From positions 60,031,717 to 60,095,716 of the forward strand of contig OY998185.1 of NCBI GenBank assembly GCA_963921935.1: 64,000 nucleotides of DNA. Direction: 5' to 3'. A program made the position numbers and the translations under genes. The notes below the pieces were generated by a model, which was given only the letters and a program-made list of their open reading frames with translations, ran no database searches and had not been told where the DNA came from. Positions 61,001 to 64,000 of this stretch are shown in pieces (position 1 is the stretch's first letter; each line of letters begins with the position of its first letter). Source of the stretch: Galeruca laticollis (lineage: Eukaryota > Arthropoda > Insecta > Coleoptera > Chrysomelidae).

Positions 61001-63988
61001 TGCACCTAAAATGTATGTGAAGTAAGAATGATGTCCTTCATGCATTCACCCTTCCCCTTCTTGAAAAATAATCTTAATTATGTCCTAAATATTCCACCAA
61101 ATATTATTAATTGAGCGAATAATGTCAATAATTACTCTGAAAATTATTTGTATACTGAATATTCCACCTAAAAAGTATATAACTTGAGAGTGTCGTCTTT
61201 ATAAGCCTAATTTCATGTCCTAAACATTCCACCAAAAATTTTTAATTCACCGAATAATTATTTATAAAATGAATTTTTTTACTAAATATTCCACCTAAAA
61301 TTCACGCAACGTAAGACTGACGTCTTTATAAGCTCAATTTTATGTATTGAATATTCCACCAAAAATTATTAATTCGGCGAATAATGTCAATAATTACTTT
61401 GAAAATGGATTTTTTACTGAATATTCCACCTAAATAGTATGTGACGTAAGATTGACGTCCTAAACTTAATTATGTCGTAAATATTCCACCAAAAATTATT
61501 AATTCCACTTAAAAAAGTTTGTGACTTAAGCGTGACGTCTTCCTAATCTTATTATGTTCTAAATATTCCACCAAAAATTATTAATTCTGCGAATAATGTC
61601 AATAATTACTTTGAAAATAAATTTTTTTACTGAAAATTGCACCTAAAAAGTATGTGACTTAAGAATGATATCCTTTATGCATTCACCCTTCCCCTTCTTG
61701 AAAAATAATCTTAATTGTGTCCTAAATATTCCACAAAAAATTATTAATTCAGCGAATAATGTGAATAACTTTATTAATTATTTTTTTACTGAATATTCCA
61801 CCTAAAAAATTTTTGTGGCGTAAGCGTGACGCTTTCCTAATCTTATCATGTTCTAAATATTCCACCAAAAATTATTAATTATACGAATAATGTCAATAAT
61901 TACTTTAAAAATGAATTATTTCACGGAATATTCCATCTTATGTTACGTAAGAGTGACGTCTTTCTAAGCTCATGTCCTAAATTCCCCACCAAAAATTGAT
62001 AATTCAGCGAATAATGTCAATAATTACTTTGAAAATGAATATTCCACCAAAAATTATTAATTCGGCAGGCAAAAATCAATAATCACTTGAAATATGATTT
62101 TTTTACTAAATTTTCCACCTAAAAAGTATGTGATGTAAGAGGCCTTCCTAATCTTAATTATGTCCTAAATATTCCACAAAAAATTATTAATTCAACGAAT
62201 AATGTCAATAGTTACTTTAACTATGATTTTTTTTACTAAATATTCCACCTAAAAACTATGTGACGTAAGATTGACGTCATTCAAAGCTTAGTTACGTTAA
62301 AGATGTCCTAAATATTCCACCAAATATTAATAATTGAACGAATAATGTCAATAATTACTCTGAAAATTATTTTTATACTGAATATTCCACCTAAAAAGTA
62401 TGTGACGTAAGAATATCGTATTCCTAATCTTAATTATGTTCTAAATATTCCGCCAAAGATTATTAATTCAGTGAATAATGTCAATAATTACTTTGAAAAT
62501 GAATATTTTTACTGAATATTCCACCTAGAAATTATGTGACGTAAGAGTAACGTCTTCTTAATGTTAATTATGTCCTAAATATTTCAAGAAAAATTATTAA
62601 TTCAGCGAATGTCAATAATCACTTTGAAAATGAATTATTTCACGGAATATTCCATCTAAAAAGTATATGACGTAAGGGTGACGTATTTCTAAGATTAATT
62701 ATGTCCTAAATATTCCACCAAAAATTATTAATTCAGCGAATGTCAATAATTACTTTGAAAATGAATTATTTCACGGAATATTCCATCTAAAAAGTATGTG
62801 ACGTAAGAGTGACGTCTTTGTAAGCTTATGTCCTAAATATTCCACTAACAATTATTAATTCAGCGAATTATGTGAATAACTTTGAAAGTTATTTTTTTAC
62901 TGAATATTCCACTTAAATAGTTCTTGTGATGTAAACGTGAATATTGTCAATCATTAATTTAAAAATTGATTTTTTTTACTAAATATTGCACCTAAAAAGT
63001 ATGTGAGGAAAGCGTGAAGTCTTCTTAATCTTAATTATGTCCTATATAATCCACCAAAAATTATTAAATCAGCGAATAAAATCAATAATCACTTTAAAAA
63101 CGATTTCTTTCTAAATATTCCATCGCAAAAGTGACGTCTTTCTAACCTTAATTATGTACTAAATATTCCACCAAAAATTATTAATTCAGCGAAAATCAAT
63201 AATTATTTGAAATATGATTTAATATGTTTTTTGTTATATTAAACGAACATTTTTAAAAAGATTTACAGTTCAAGTGACGACCTCCTATCAATCGACGAAA
63301 TGGATTCTCACAAAAAGAGAGATAATACCATAATATCGAAAATATATCAGCAACCGGCCGTGAGGAAATACGCATTGGAAAAAAGGAATGCGTTACAAGC
63401 CCAACAACAGTTGGCAATATCAGAAAAAACGCCCAATGTAGAAGAAAATGTATTTATAGAAGTGCCTACAACCCCAAAGACTCAATTGCCCAAAGATGTT
63501 AAACTAATAGAAGCCAAATTAAATGAAATAAATATAAAAGAAAACGGAACCGTTAGAAATGATACAAACGGATTAAATGGTGAAGAAAAATCGCAGGTGA
63601 AAAGTGAAGGTAGGTTAGAAATGTAAACTGTGCAAATTATACCTTCTCCTAGTTGCATAATCAAAAATACGTAATTCAATAATCCAAATTTTCAAATTAC
63701 GCGCCATTATTAAAGGTTTAATAATGGTGGCGCCATCTATATCTCAGAATCTAAAATTTTTGTGTAATTTATTTTATATTTCGTAGTAGTTTTTGATAAT
63801 TTATTTTAGATGAAAATGATCTTGGTGTCGAAGAAATAGCCAAAAGAAAAATCGTGCACAACATGCTCGGCAAATTATCTGCTTCGCAAACTAATTTAGT
63901 TAAATTTGAAAACAAAGAGGAAATATATTCCGAAGAAGATATTACGATTTCCGTTAAAGATTTACGAAAGAAATTCGAGAAACTTGAC
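23617..63988 (+). CDS. large host gene, 13 visible exons, N-terminal membrane anchor, family unknown
   Basis: Exons: 23617-23713, 24104-24291, 29088-29324, 29385-29591, 29924-30257, 30312-30429, 30483-30598, 34774-34894, 41569-41635, 53256-53865, 60370-60590, 63261-63609, 63810-63988. All have GT donors and AG acceptors and phases join without a stop: 2844 nt, 948 codons, continuing beyond the window. Residues about 1-32 are a hydrophobic segment (LWTLFAAGLYLYHYIIEVIL), probably a signal anchor. The rest is acidic and Ser/Glu-rich, without an enzyme fold I recognise. The motif KKRDNT-[LI]-ISKIY-x2-P-x-VR-x-[FY]-AL-x2-[RN] occurs in exons 10 and 12, and YSS-[ED]2-DLLS-like motifs in exons 11 and 12. 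Low-complexity content suggests a scaffold or cytoskeleton-linked protein, but that is inference. Introns hold the transposons and satellites of 24-63 kb. Confidence 0.9.
24104..24291 (+). CDS. host gene exon 2
   Basis: Acceptor CTATTGTAG, donor AAA|GTAAGT. Encodes LPLAGQQSPCTAHAALKQLI and a segment ending DLLATAILNK. Codon use is clearly coding (high GC compared with its flanks). Phase 0 at the end. Confidence 0.9.
24758..24817 (+). other. partial duplicate of exon 6 inside intron 2
   Basis: YSNSEQEAEYTKRYAS is read here and YSNTEQEAEYTERYAS in exon 6. Of seven base differences over about 47 bp, five are synonymous. An ACTACAG acceptor-like sequence lies directly before it, but a TAA follows in the phase of exon 2, and no donor is obvious. 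Either a relic of an exon duplication or an alternative exon. Confidence 0.6.
24820..27120 (+). repeat. about 475-bp tandem repeat in intron 2, five units
   Basis: AGAATTACTTAGAAATATAC or close variants recur at about 24893, 25381, 25855, 26328 and 26804 (spacing 488, 474, 473, 476). Each unit contains a pyrimidine-rich block (CTTTCTTTCTATCTTCCTC), then ATTTATT-rich sequence. Later units are nearly identical; the first is most diverged and touches the exon-6 duplicate. Confidence 0.92.
27120..29080 (+). repeat. ATTT-rich low-complexity intron with an embedded recurring module
   Basis: Long runs of TTTATTTATTCATT-type sequence alternate with a conserved module, roughly GAAACTAAACAGAATATTTT then CGCTCGCCATATATCTGATA. 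It appears near 27580, 28050, 28310, 28555, 28770 and 28925. The module keeps its sequence while the spacers are slippery simple repeats. Open + frames here are artefacts of stop-poor simple sequence. A short inverted repeat lies at about 27110-27245 (CTAAATAATTCCACAATATA and its complement). Confidence 0.85.
29088..29324 (+). CDS. host gene exon 3
   Basis: 79 codons, acceptor TATCAG, donor ACA|GTATGT, phase 0 at both ends. Ser-rich (GRPSSSAASVSSRISNSSNL), then LEDWLQSDSSFGSRKYVDKL. Confidence 0.9.
29385..29591 (+). CDS. host gene exon 4
   Basis: 69 codons, phase 0 at both ends; very acidic block SDSDNEDNGDDDSEYF followed by RSSLWSDDEPNWFLQKR. Acceptor TTATAG, donor AAG|GTAAAT. Exon 3 to exon 4 intron is only 60 bp. 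Confidence 0.9.
29924..30257 (+). CDS. host gene exon 5
   Basis: 111 codons plus one base; acidic and Ser-rich (EETSDLSDVESEYGDTEIV; ESESESSADSGVKEVDR). Acceptor TTCCAG, donor A|GTAAGT. An internal GGCG|GTAAGA at about 30051 resembles a donor but the frame continues. Confidence 0.9.
30312..30429 (+). CDS. host gene exon 6
   Basis: Acceptor TTTGCAG, donor CG|GTAAGT; 54-bp intron upstream. Encodes VEDASLMSAYSNTEQEAEYT and RRIEMKPDPPAR. Source or sister of the partial copy at 24758. Confidence 0.9.
30483..30598 (+). CDS. host gene exon 7
   Basis: Acceptor ATTTTCAG, donor TCAG|GTAAAT. Lys/Glu-rich (LQKKKRESVGNETQLNKQEP, then EEKEDEEVQLVQMHFS). The downstream intron was enlarged by the 30.6-34 kb repeats. 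Confidence 0.9.
30933..30972 (-). ncRNA. hammerhead-like motif, inverted copy
   Basis: Same layout as 31278-31317 on the opposite strand: helix I CACT/AGTG, stem II GACC/GGTC, GAAA, ACGCGT. Confidence 0.5.
31278..31317 (+). ncRNA. hammerhead-like motif, first direct unit
   Basis: CACT, CTTGAAGA, GACC-CAAGAA-GGTC, GAAA, ACGCGT, A, AGTG. The base at the cleavage position is A instead of C, still allowed by the NUH rule. The core has one extra U. Confidence 0.52.
31753..31792 (+). ncRNA. hammerhead-like motif, second direct unit
   Basis: Identical to the motif 475 bp upstream. Confidence 0.52.
32332..32381. repeat. (TA)n microsatellite
   Basis: About 50 bp of TA directly before TGTAAAATATTAC, the start of the next repeat. 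Confidence 0.95.
32382..32700 (+). repeat. LTR-like or foldback segment with PBS-like TGGCGCCCAACGTGGG
   Basis: Begins TGTAAAATATTAC and ends GTATTTTACCA before TATGGCGCCCAACGTGGG (primer-binding-site-like, 32665). Inside are two direct copies of a block with CAACGTGGGGCATTTTGAT and TCTAATTTTATTTTAATTAA (32508-32577, 32590-32662), and one inverted copy at 32395-32440. It could be an LTR plus PBS, or a foldback that multiplied a PBS-like sequence. Confidence 0.45.
32769..34060 (+). repeat. about 600-bp direct repeat, two full units plus a stub
   Basis: TTTTGATGGGGGAGCGTTTC recurs at about 32799, 33393 and (one change) 34006. Each full unit ends with a reading frame starting ATGACACAACTTATCTC and running about 35 codons (GQFTRRRGLKCGPNTKEGIF in the second). 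This may be a 5' leader and gag start of an LTR element duplicated in tandem. Divergence is about 10 per cent by eye. Confidence 0.7.
34061..34773. other. non-coding intron sequence before exon 8
   Basis: Moderate GC at 34061-34640, possibly the rest of the repeat upstream; an open frame at 34420-34623 has no recognisable domain. Confidence 0.4.
34774..34894 (+). CDS. host gene exon 8
   Basis: Acceptor ATTTTCAG, donor CT|GTAAGT. Encodes SYSRREKEKWKNAIDMKNNP and YSKENIEKRIQRSNSGVGSL, basic, unlike the acidic exons before it. Ends with two bases that pair with exon 9. Confidence 0.9.
34895..36465. other. intron 8, old repeat sequence
   Basis: Non-coding. ATACAGGGTCAAAGTTGGAG near 35109 and runs such as GGGGGGC suggest degraded DNA transposon sequence; no ends resolved. 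Confidence 0.4.
36470..37225. repeat. inverted repeat, about 205-bp arms
   Basis: Left arm about 36480-36688, right arm about 37015-37222, sharing CGTAAGAGATCACGTCAAAC and TTTTTGCAAAAGTACTTTTT as reverse complements. The roughly 325-bp spacer has G-rich runs (GGGGGGAGAGGGGG). Confidence 0.82.
37449..38085. mobile_element. long foldback element, about 310-bp arms
   Basis: Centre near 37758. Arms match from GTTTCCATGGAAATTCATTC outside, through AAAGGAGAGTGATTGATA and AGGTTACCTGAATATTTGTT, to TAGAATTTCAGAAAAAA-type sequence inside. No coding capacity. A hairpin MITE is the simplest reading; target duplication not resolved. Confidence 0.82.
38260..38493 (+). promoter_or_regulatory. putative internal promoter with GATA-type sites
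   Basis: The 230 bp before the alternative start hold several GATA-factor-like sites: CTTATCTT (38291), TTGATAAGATAAAG (38399-38412) and TTATCATT (38433). Spacing and factor are inference. Confidence 0.4.
38494..38552 (+). CDS. alternative first exon with GC-AG type donor
   Basis: ATG at 38494 (AAT before, G at +4) begins MAKSILDVLFEEKQKAKEH and ends with CG before GCAAGT, the standard form of the rare GC donor. The two-base remainder is exactly what exon 9 (41569) needs, giving Arg then FGSDYYAKLA. The nearby GT donor (GTATTT at 38558) would leave the wrong phase. Predicts a short isoform lacking the membrane anchor and exons 1-8. Confidence 0.62.
39090..40300 (-). pseudogene. LINE fragment: endonuclease C-terminus to RT start, many stops
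   Basis: On the minus strand, 40250-40040 reads EFYRKLQRELDEARDENE then TIIMGDLNSRVGNDKNRE and FCRRNDLIIGNMMW, the C-terminal half of an AP-type endonuclease. After a decayed linker, 39330-39130 gives PSEWENNIIIPIYKKGEQTQ and CENYTAIYRNFRKRL, the first RT blocks. Frame is broken repeatedly. Open + frames over this stretch are shadows. Confidence 0.8.
40918..41290 (+). repeat. diverged direct duplication, about 267 bp apart
   Basis: TACTTCCTGTTCAATTT, then GAGCCGGTC and TATAAATAGTGTTGG recur at 40929 and 41198; CGATATATTATTATAG-type sequence recurs at 41168 and 41291. Similar CGGTGA/TCACCG motifs fill 41000-41480. No gene. Confidence 0.7.
41569..41635 (+). CDS. host gene exon 9
   Basis: Acceptor TTGTTACAG, donor GAG|GTAAGT. 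22 codons after the shared first codon: FGSDYYAKLASSPSGTKLRS. Accepts both exon 8 (CT) and the alternative first exon (CG), which differ only in the first residue, Leu or Arg. Confidence 0.9.
41636..41779 (+). CDS. readthrough of exon 9: possible alternative terminal coding end
   Basis: If the donor at 41636 is ignored the frame continues for 47 codons: VSLEGKLNEIEEVTTYSSLP, SLYTPKTSSRHFVKN, PLLNFPELNTL, then TAA at 41777-41779. Composition resembles the rest of the protein (EGKLNEIE here and EAKLNEIN in exon 12). An AATAAA at 42319 could end such a transcript. Not proven. Confidence 0.5.
   Translation, partial: VSLEGKLNEIEEVTTYSSLPRSLYTPKTSSRHFVKNPLLNFPELNTL
42319..42324 (+). terminator. 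candidate poly(A) signal AATAAA for the exon-9 readthrough transcript
   Basis: GTAATAAATTGTTATTGG, about 540 bp after the stop at 41779. AATAAA is frequent by chance in AT-rich DNA. Confidence 0.3.
42410..43030 (+). repeat. degenerate tandem repeat, three units
   Basis: Shared blocks: CCTCTGGGATAAT-type, GAATTGCAGTAAATAAATT, AGCAAGGACA then TTGTTTTATT and CTTGATTTAGACGA. They appear at about 42530-42660, 42715-42830 and 42980-43030. Strongly diverged. Confidence 0.65.
43031..44039. other. non-coding intron sequence with (TA)n at 43374-43409
   Basis: AT-rich, no recognised element apart from the TA run. Confidence 0.45.
44040..44515 (-). pseudogene. LINE reverse transcriptase C-terminal part
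   Basis: On the minus strand: EVKYLGVIFDQRYMW, KNWGVTPKITLWMYTRVI, then (after a frameshift near 44350) TYRSVVWGSKKEQARAVMTL, LNSIQRQVCLSATSAMRSAA and LNLTTLPLYIQAKA. This is the RT tail and linker of RNase-H-bearing LINEs of the I/R1/Jockey-like group. Confidence 0.82.
44516..45085 (-). mobile_element. Penelope-terminus-like fragment with hammerhead core
   Basis: Non-coding. Contains the hammerhead-like motif at 44557-44590 and flanks resembling Penelope terminal regions (GATAGTAGCGCCCTAGC near 44990). Boundaries uncertain. Confidence 0.5.
44557..44590 (-). ncRNA. hammerhead-ribozyme-like motif
   Basis: Minus strand: CUGAUGA (exact consensus core), U, stem II GAAA...UUUC, GAAA, then the palindromic AAGCUU in the helix III position. 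Confidence 0.62.
45272..46078. mobile_element. palindromic element between (TA)n tracts
   Basis: (TA)n at 45272-45332 and 46004-46078 enclose two arms of about 300 bp (45333-45635 and 45670-45968) that are almost perfect reverse complements around 45655. Arms share ATATCACGGGGATTGCAGCC outside and GGTGAATT-x-TAAAACCAAAA inside. Each arm holds a hammerhead-like motif (45393-45430 minus, 45871-45908 plus). No protein. Confidence 0.87.
45871..45908 (+). ncRNA. hammerhead-like motif, palindromic element
   Basis: CUUGAAAAA in the core position, stem II GAAAGA/UCUUUC, GAAA, palindrome AGCGCU, C, GG. The core is degenerate; the layout matches the other families. Confidence 0.42.
46090..46405 (-). 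pseudogene. LINE RT N-terminal fragment
   Basis: Minus strand: LWQRVKVIYPPKIRKTR, then a decayed SIILS and RIEKLVNRYIRDEV. This is the W-x-x-A/V-K-V-x-x-I-P-K start of the RT in insect LINEs. It may belong with the RT tail at 44040-44515, the element being split by the palindrome. Confidence 0.7.
46363..47160. mobile_element. DNA transposon/MITE with internal 59-bp hairpin
   Basis: Imperfect terminal inverted repeats: left 46366-46412 (GCCGCATATTGAACCCAG, ACACGCAC), right 47118-47158 (complement, ACCGCATATTGAAGCCAG). In the middle 46928-46986 and 47007-47065 are 59-bp arms with one mismatch around a 20-nt loop. No coding capacity. The left end overlaps the LINE fragment, so it probably inserted there. 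Confidence 0.72.
47575..48115 (+). repeat. two-unit direct repeat, about 245-290 bp
   Basis: TGGGGTCCTTAAAA then CCCAAATAAGCATAATTATT recur at about 47667 and 47908, and CACTGAGAAAAATTAGTAC at 47762 and 48053. The second unit carries a roughly 45-bp insertion. Confidence 0.85.
48116..48959. other. non-coding intron sequence
   Basis: No recognised gene or element; a weakly coding-looking minus frame at 48253-48435 has no identifiable domain. Confidence 0.4.
49072..49514 (-). repeat. 3' LTR of Gypsy copy B, with an extra copy of its 3' end
   Basis: 443 bp, TGTTACGAAACAGCGCACTG to AAAAACATTACA on the minus strand. Beyond it, 48960-49071 repeats the last 110 bp of the LTR (AAAAACATTA, CAACGGGTGGGAG) in tandem. 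Confidence 0.85.
49553..50712 (-). pseudogene. Gypsy Pol end: integrase, C-terminal region, macrodomain, CCCH, copy B
   Basis: 50712-50275 is the end of the integrase core (SSHQRDWDQYLSLFALAYRS, GETPAKILFGHEMRLPCGLE). After a frameshift, 50347-49730 is one open frame that joins the integrase C-terminal region (GPYLIKKRINDVIYRISK, KVVHQNRLAPCEG) through EKGVNHIRDVSDPTFDEFMG to the macrodomain (YSLAYNIPARLKNARALASV, FREKFGQLEKLEDQI, RYVFYVVTKNEFQDR, TMPKIASNQLDW). This shows the macrodomain is a Pol extension. After another frameshift near 49730, the CCCH finger (CYFHQIGKCRNGASCRFKH) is at about 49574-49630. Confidence 0.9.
50727..51720 (+). repeat. about 124-bp satellite, eight diverged units
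   Basis: TAGTGTCATTCGTTAGTGCT or variants start units at about 50726, 50851, 50976, 51101, 51216, 51348, 51482 and 51601. Blocks such as TTTTCGAGATATTTGA and CCCCAAAGTATTCACGATT recur. Divergence is high. Confidence 0.88.
51950..53000 (-). pseudogene. LINE RNase H domain and linker, broken
   Basis: Minus strand. 52991-52806 (CYAPNVQIGETTIYKLF) is the linker. 52570-52308 is RNase H: TGVGCAANTTQTALGSYRIP, then VHTGELFAISQAFNF and YSLSSIQYINNLFINNP. 52260-51990 continues with WIPSHTG-like residues and the decayed tail. The D-E-D pattern is partly kept (E in TGELFA). Fits the same LINE group as 44040-44515 but is a separate copy. Confidence 0.82.
53256..53865 (+). CDS. host gene exon 10 (largest)
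   Basis: 203 codons plus one base; acceptor TTCATTAG, donor CCAG|GTATTT. Begins GKIRSWPPPRQENEDSIDKP. The middle is Ser/Thr/Pro-rich (FTEPIRTPPNSPLEKSELTS). The end carries LKRHKSETDLLDDSFYTPPK and KKRDNTLISKIYLDPQVRSF, the first copy of the repeated motif. TPPNSP and SETD-type sequences resemble kinase sites. Confidence 0.92.
53866..55092. other. intron 10 sequence left of Gypsy copy C
   Basis: Non-coding, AT-rich; no recognised element. Confidence 0.45.
55097..55586 (-). repeat. 3' LTR of Gypsy copy C
   Basis: 490 bp, TGTTACGAAACAGCACACTG to AAAAACATTACA. Contains TATATAAAGAACCGAC, the promoter-like box, on the minus strand near 55350. The 92-bp size difference from the 5' LTR is due to deletions in the latter. 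Confidence 0.92.
55600..56122 (-). pseudogene. macrodomain plus CCCH extension, copy C
   Basis: 56122-55847 encodes DYSLAYNIPARLKNARGLAF, FGQLEKLEDQIPAPGKTLKL and RYVFYMVTKNEFQDRSTYRD. A frameshift near 55850 is followed by 55895-55710 with KKLAMPKIASNQLDWRVIRN and VQILICSYNPRY. The finger (CCFHKIGKCKNRASCRFKH) reads at about 55636-55692. Third independent copy showing the same domain order. Confidence 0.85.
56160..56785 (-). pseudogene. Gypsy integrase core end and C-terminal region, copy C
   Basis: Contains ESTGETPAKIMFGREMRLPC, CNLEFGCRPGEDLAGEDYVI, SDRMKSRYDMQATGGGFEEG, DKVWLHNPPRRKGFSPKLQK, then (frameshift near 56303) the C-terminal region. Part of the link to the macrodomain is deleted near 56160 relative to copy B. 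Confidence 0.88.
56836..58308 (-). CDS. Gag-integrase fusion of Gypsy copy C (protease-RT-RNase H deleted)
   Basis: An unbroken 490-codon frame. Residues 1-100: end of Gag capsid (WYDHEHLEHLYQSQLNNRRQ, DEALQEYEVDVARLVRFAYP). About 135-225: two zinc-knuckle-like repeats, CYNCGELEHARSSF and CRKCGELEHVRSPS, each lacking the fourth Cys, in a duplicated block of roughly 60 residues. From about 240: the RNase H/integrase linker (NHRKANSLPRRSCPADYSQC), then the zinc-binding region (AGHLGVKKTLQLVRERFYWM, WCKKCTTC) and start of the core (GPFPTTENGGKYILVV). About 2.5 kb expected for protease, RT and RNase H is gone, yet the frame stays open. Confidence 0.9.
   Translation of the reverse strand: MDIWYDHEHLEHLYQSQLNNRRQKRDEALQEYEVDVARLVRFAYPSAPENMMECLGIQAFIDGIRDPDMQRTLRLAHPKPLVDVLTAALEYEAATMASEYNKGRTIQEEGDDDRLYQIVNLLKDMVDKKPKKIRCYNCGELEHARSSFKRPTTSANLKPLKCKAAKKSSRYNKVRTMQEEDDDKLDQIVNLLKGIADKIPKKIKCRKCGELEHVRSPSNRSKIPVTQELQSQGKSDRGEHPADVNHRKANSLPRRSCPADYSQCNKSKSKEVAVSIITVVNEEWPPTRIREDQENDPCLKKIRQWKEENRRPTWQEVSRFSPTLKAYWAQWDSFVLEEGLLKRVLENDDGSEMRRQLVIPRTRVADVLKKLDDSPSAGHLGVKKTLQLVRERFYWMNSSDDVKDWCKKCTTCATSNGPHRKRKAPMKQYNVGSPFERIALGIAGPFPTTENGGKYILVVMEEIHAIPNQEATIVADVLMKEFISRYGVPL
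58309..58988 (-). pseudogene. Gag N-terminal part, copy C: SAP-like motif, coiled coil, capsid
   Basis: From the ATG at 58988: CDLKVTELRVELKDRELETS then GKKSELVERLKVAL, the pattern of a SAP DNA-binding motif, ended by TAA at 58869-58871. After another stop, 58796-58530 is a long heptad-type coil (MDEKISAMEEKLSTNVKNDI, KIENKMTTMDEKIKELDRKM). Then VKAPTFDGKMSWTNYEKQFE and WSDREKAVNLIIAF mark the capsid N-terminus, with a stop near 58342. Decayed but the order is clear. Confidence 0.8.
59015..59031 (-). promoter_or_regulatory. primer binding site of Gypsy copy C
   Basis: TGGTGTCAGGTGTGGGG starts one base after the 5' LTR on the minus strand. TGGTGTCAGGAGTGGG-type sites match the 3' end of tRNA-Leu; this differs by one base, so tRNA-Leu is the likely primer. 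Confidence 0.8.
59033..59430 (-). repeat. 5' LTR of Gypsy copy C
   Basis: 398 bp, TGTTACGAAACAGCACACTG to CCCACACGTTACA. Relative to the 3' LTR it lacks part of the TAGATAATTCTAGATTGCGG region and the AT-rich tail before the terminal TTACA. Confidence 0.9.
59435..60369. other. intron 10 sequence right of Gypsy copy C
   Basis: Non-coding; segment 59600-59790 (CGTGGACCCACGCCACG) may be old repeat. The last 12 bases (TTGTTTTCGTAG) are the exon 11 acceptor. Confidence 0.45.
60370..60590 (+). CDS. host gene exon 11
   Basis: 73 codons; acceptor TTTTCGTAG, donor ATG|GTGAGT. Ser-rich: MIDYKSYHSDEGLSTNRNKK, VYSSEEDLLSSSSIEMKNGT, SLSSEDEHSSERSSIYSPDQ. The SSED/SSEEDLLS motifs recur in exons 12 and 13. 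Confidence 0.92.
60600..63240 (+). repeat. about 145-bp tandem repeat filling intron 11, roughly 18 units
   Basis: Consensus blocks: ATTCCACCAAAAATTATTAA, AGCGAATAATGTCAATAATT, ACTGAATATTCCACCTAAAA, GTATGTGACGTAAGAGTGAC. Units are 100-160 bp and imperfect, with internal deletions. TGACGTAA occurs exactly at about 61442, 62261, 62403, 62537, 62668 and 62799. Confidence 0.93.
63261..63609 (+). CDS. host gene exon 12
   Basis: Acceptor AAAAAG at 63260, chosen because it gives phase 0 from exon 11; the nearby ACAG at 63268 would break the frame. Encodes IYSSSDDLLSIDEMDSHKKR, then KKRDNTIISKIYQQPAVRKY, the second copy of the repeated motif, a Gln/Ala stretch, and LIEAKLNEINIKENG. Donor GAAG|GTAGGT. 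Confidence 0.88.
63810..63988 (+). CDS. host gene exon 13 (last in window)
   Basis: Acceptor TTATTTTAG, donor GAC|GTAAGT. Encodes ENDLGVEEIAKRKIVHNMLG and EEIYSEEDITISVKDLRKKF then EKLD. Helix-forming, more conserved in look than the disordered parts. Phase 0 at the end; the gene continues to the right. Confidence 0.9.
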
Positions 63989-64000
63989 GTAAGTATTCCA

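Noticed and set aside
60600..63240. Possible CRISPR-like array
   Set aside because: Units vary in length and sequence throughout, there are no constant repeats with unique spacers, and the context is a eukaryotic intron.
63268..63269. Acceptor ACAG at 63265-63268 for exon 12
   Set aside because: It would put exon 12 out of phase with exon 11; AAAAAG at 63260 keeps the frame and adds IYSSSDD, matching the exon 11 motif.

Overview
The window is eukaryotic, AT-rich and dominated by repeats. It carries one intron-containing host gene and remnants of most major transposon classes: Ty3/Gypsy, solo LTR, LINEs with endonuclease, RT and RNase H parts, Penelope-like, Helitron, hAT, and foldback/MITE elements. 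The mix, the short GT-AG exons in very large introns and the many (TA)n runs fit an arthropod, most likely an insect. A beetle is plausible but I cannot prove it. Nothing bacterial is present: no operons, ribosome binding sites or CRISPR.

Layout. 1-1969: 3' half of a Gypsy element with its LTR. 3.5-4.9 kb: a foldback/tandem element lying inside a (TA)n run. 7.75-9.6 kb: a decayed hAT transposase (-). 10.0-10.66 kb: a LINE 3' end (-). 10.8-12.2 kb: a satellite interrupted by a complete solo LTR that holds six hairpins with one constant loop. 12.9-14.7 kb: LTR-element and LINE scraps. 15.2-17.3 kb: a Helitron with exact ends and a broken helicase but no Rep. 18.8-22.0 kb: Penelope-like elements arranged head to head, with hammerhead-ribozyme-like ends. 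23.6 kb to the right edge: one + strand host gene of 13 visible exons (948 codons, 3' end outside the window). Its introns hold every later transposon and satellite.

The host gene starts with an N-terminal membrane anchor. The rest is an acidic, Ser/Glu-rich, probably disordered protein in which a KKRDNT-[LI]-ISKIY motif occurs twice. All exon junctions keep phase. An internal ATG exon at 38494, with a GC-AG type donor, matches the phase of exon 9 and predicts a short isoform without the anchor. A readable extension of exon 9 to 41779 predicts a truncated end. I do not recognise the family.

The strongest novelty candidates are two. (1) A Gypsy family, present in three copies, has a Pol that continues past the integrase into a TARG1/OARD1-like macrodomain and then a CCCH zinc finger; its Gag begins with a SAP-like motif. 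(2) The six-hairpin array in the solo LTR has variable paired stems around an invariant 12-nt loop. Several unrelated-looking foldback families also share a hammerhead-like layout with a palindromic helix III.
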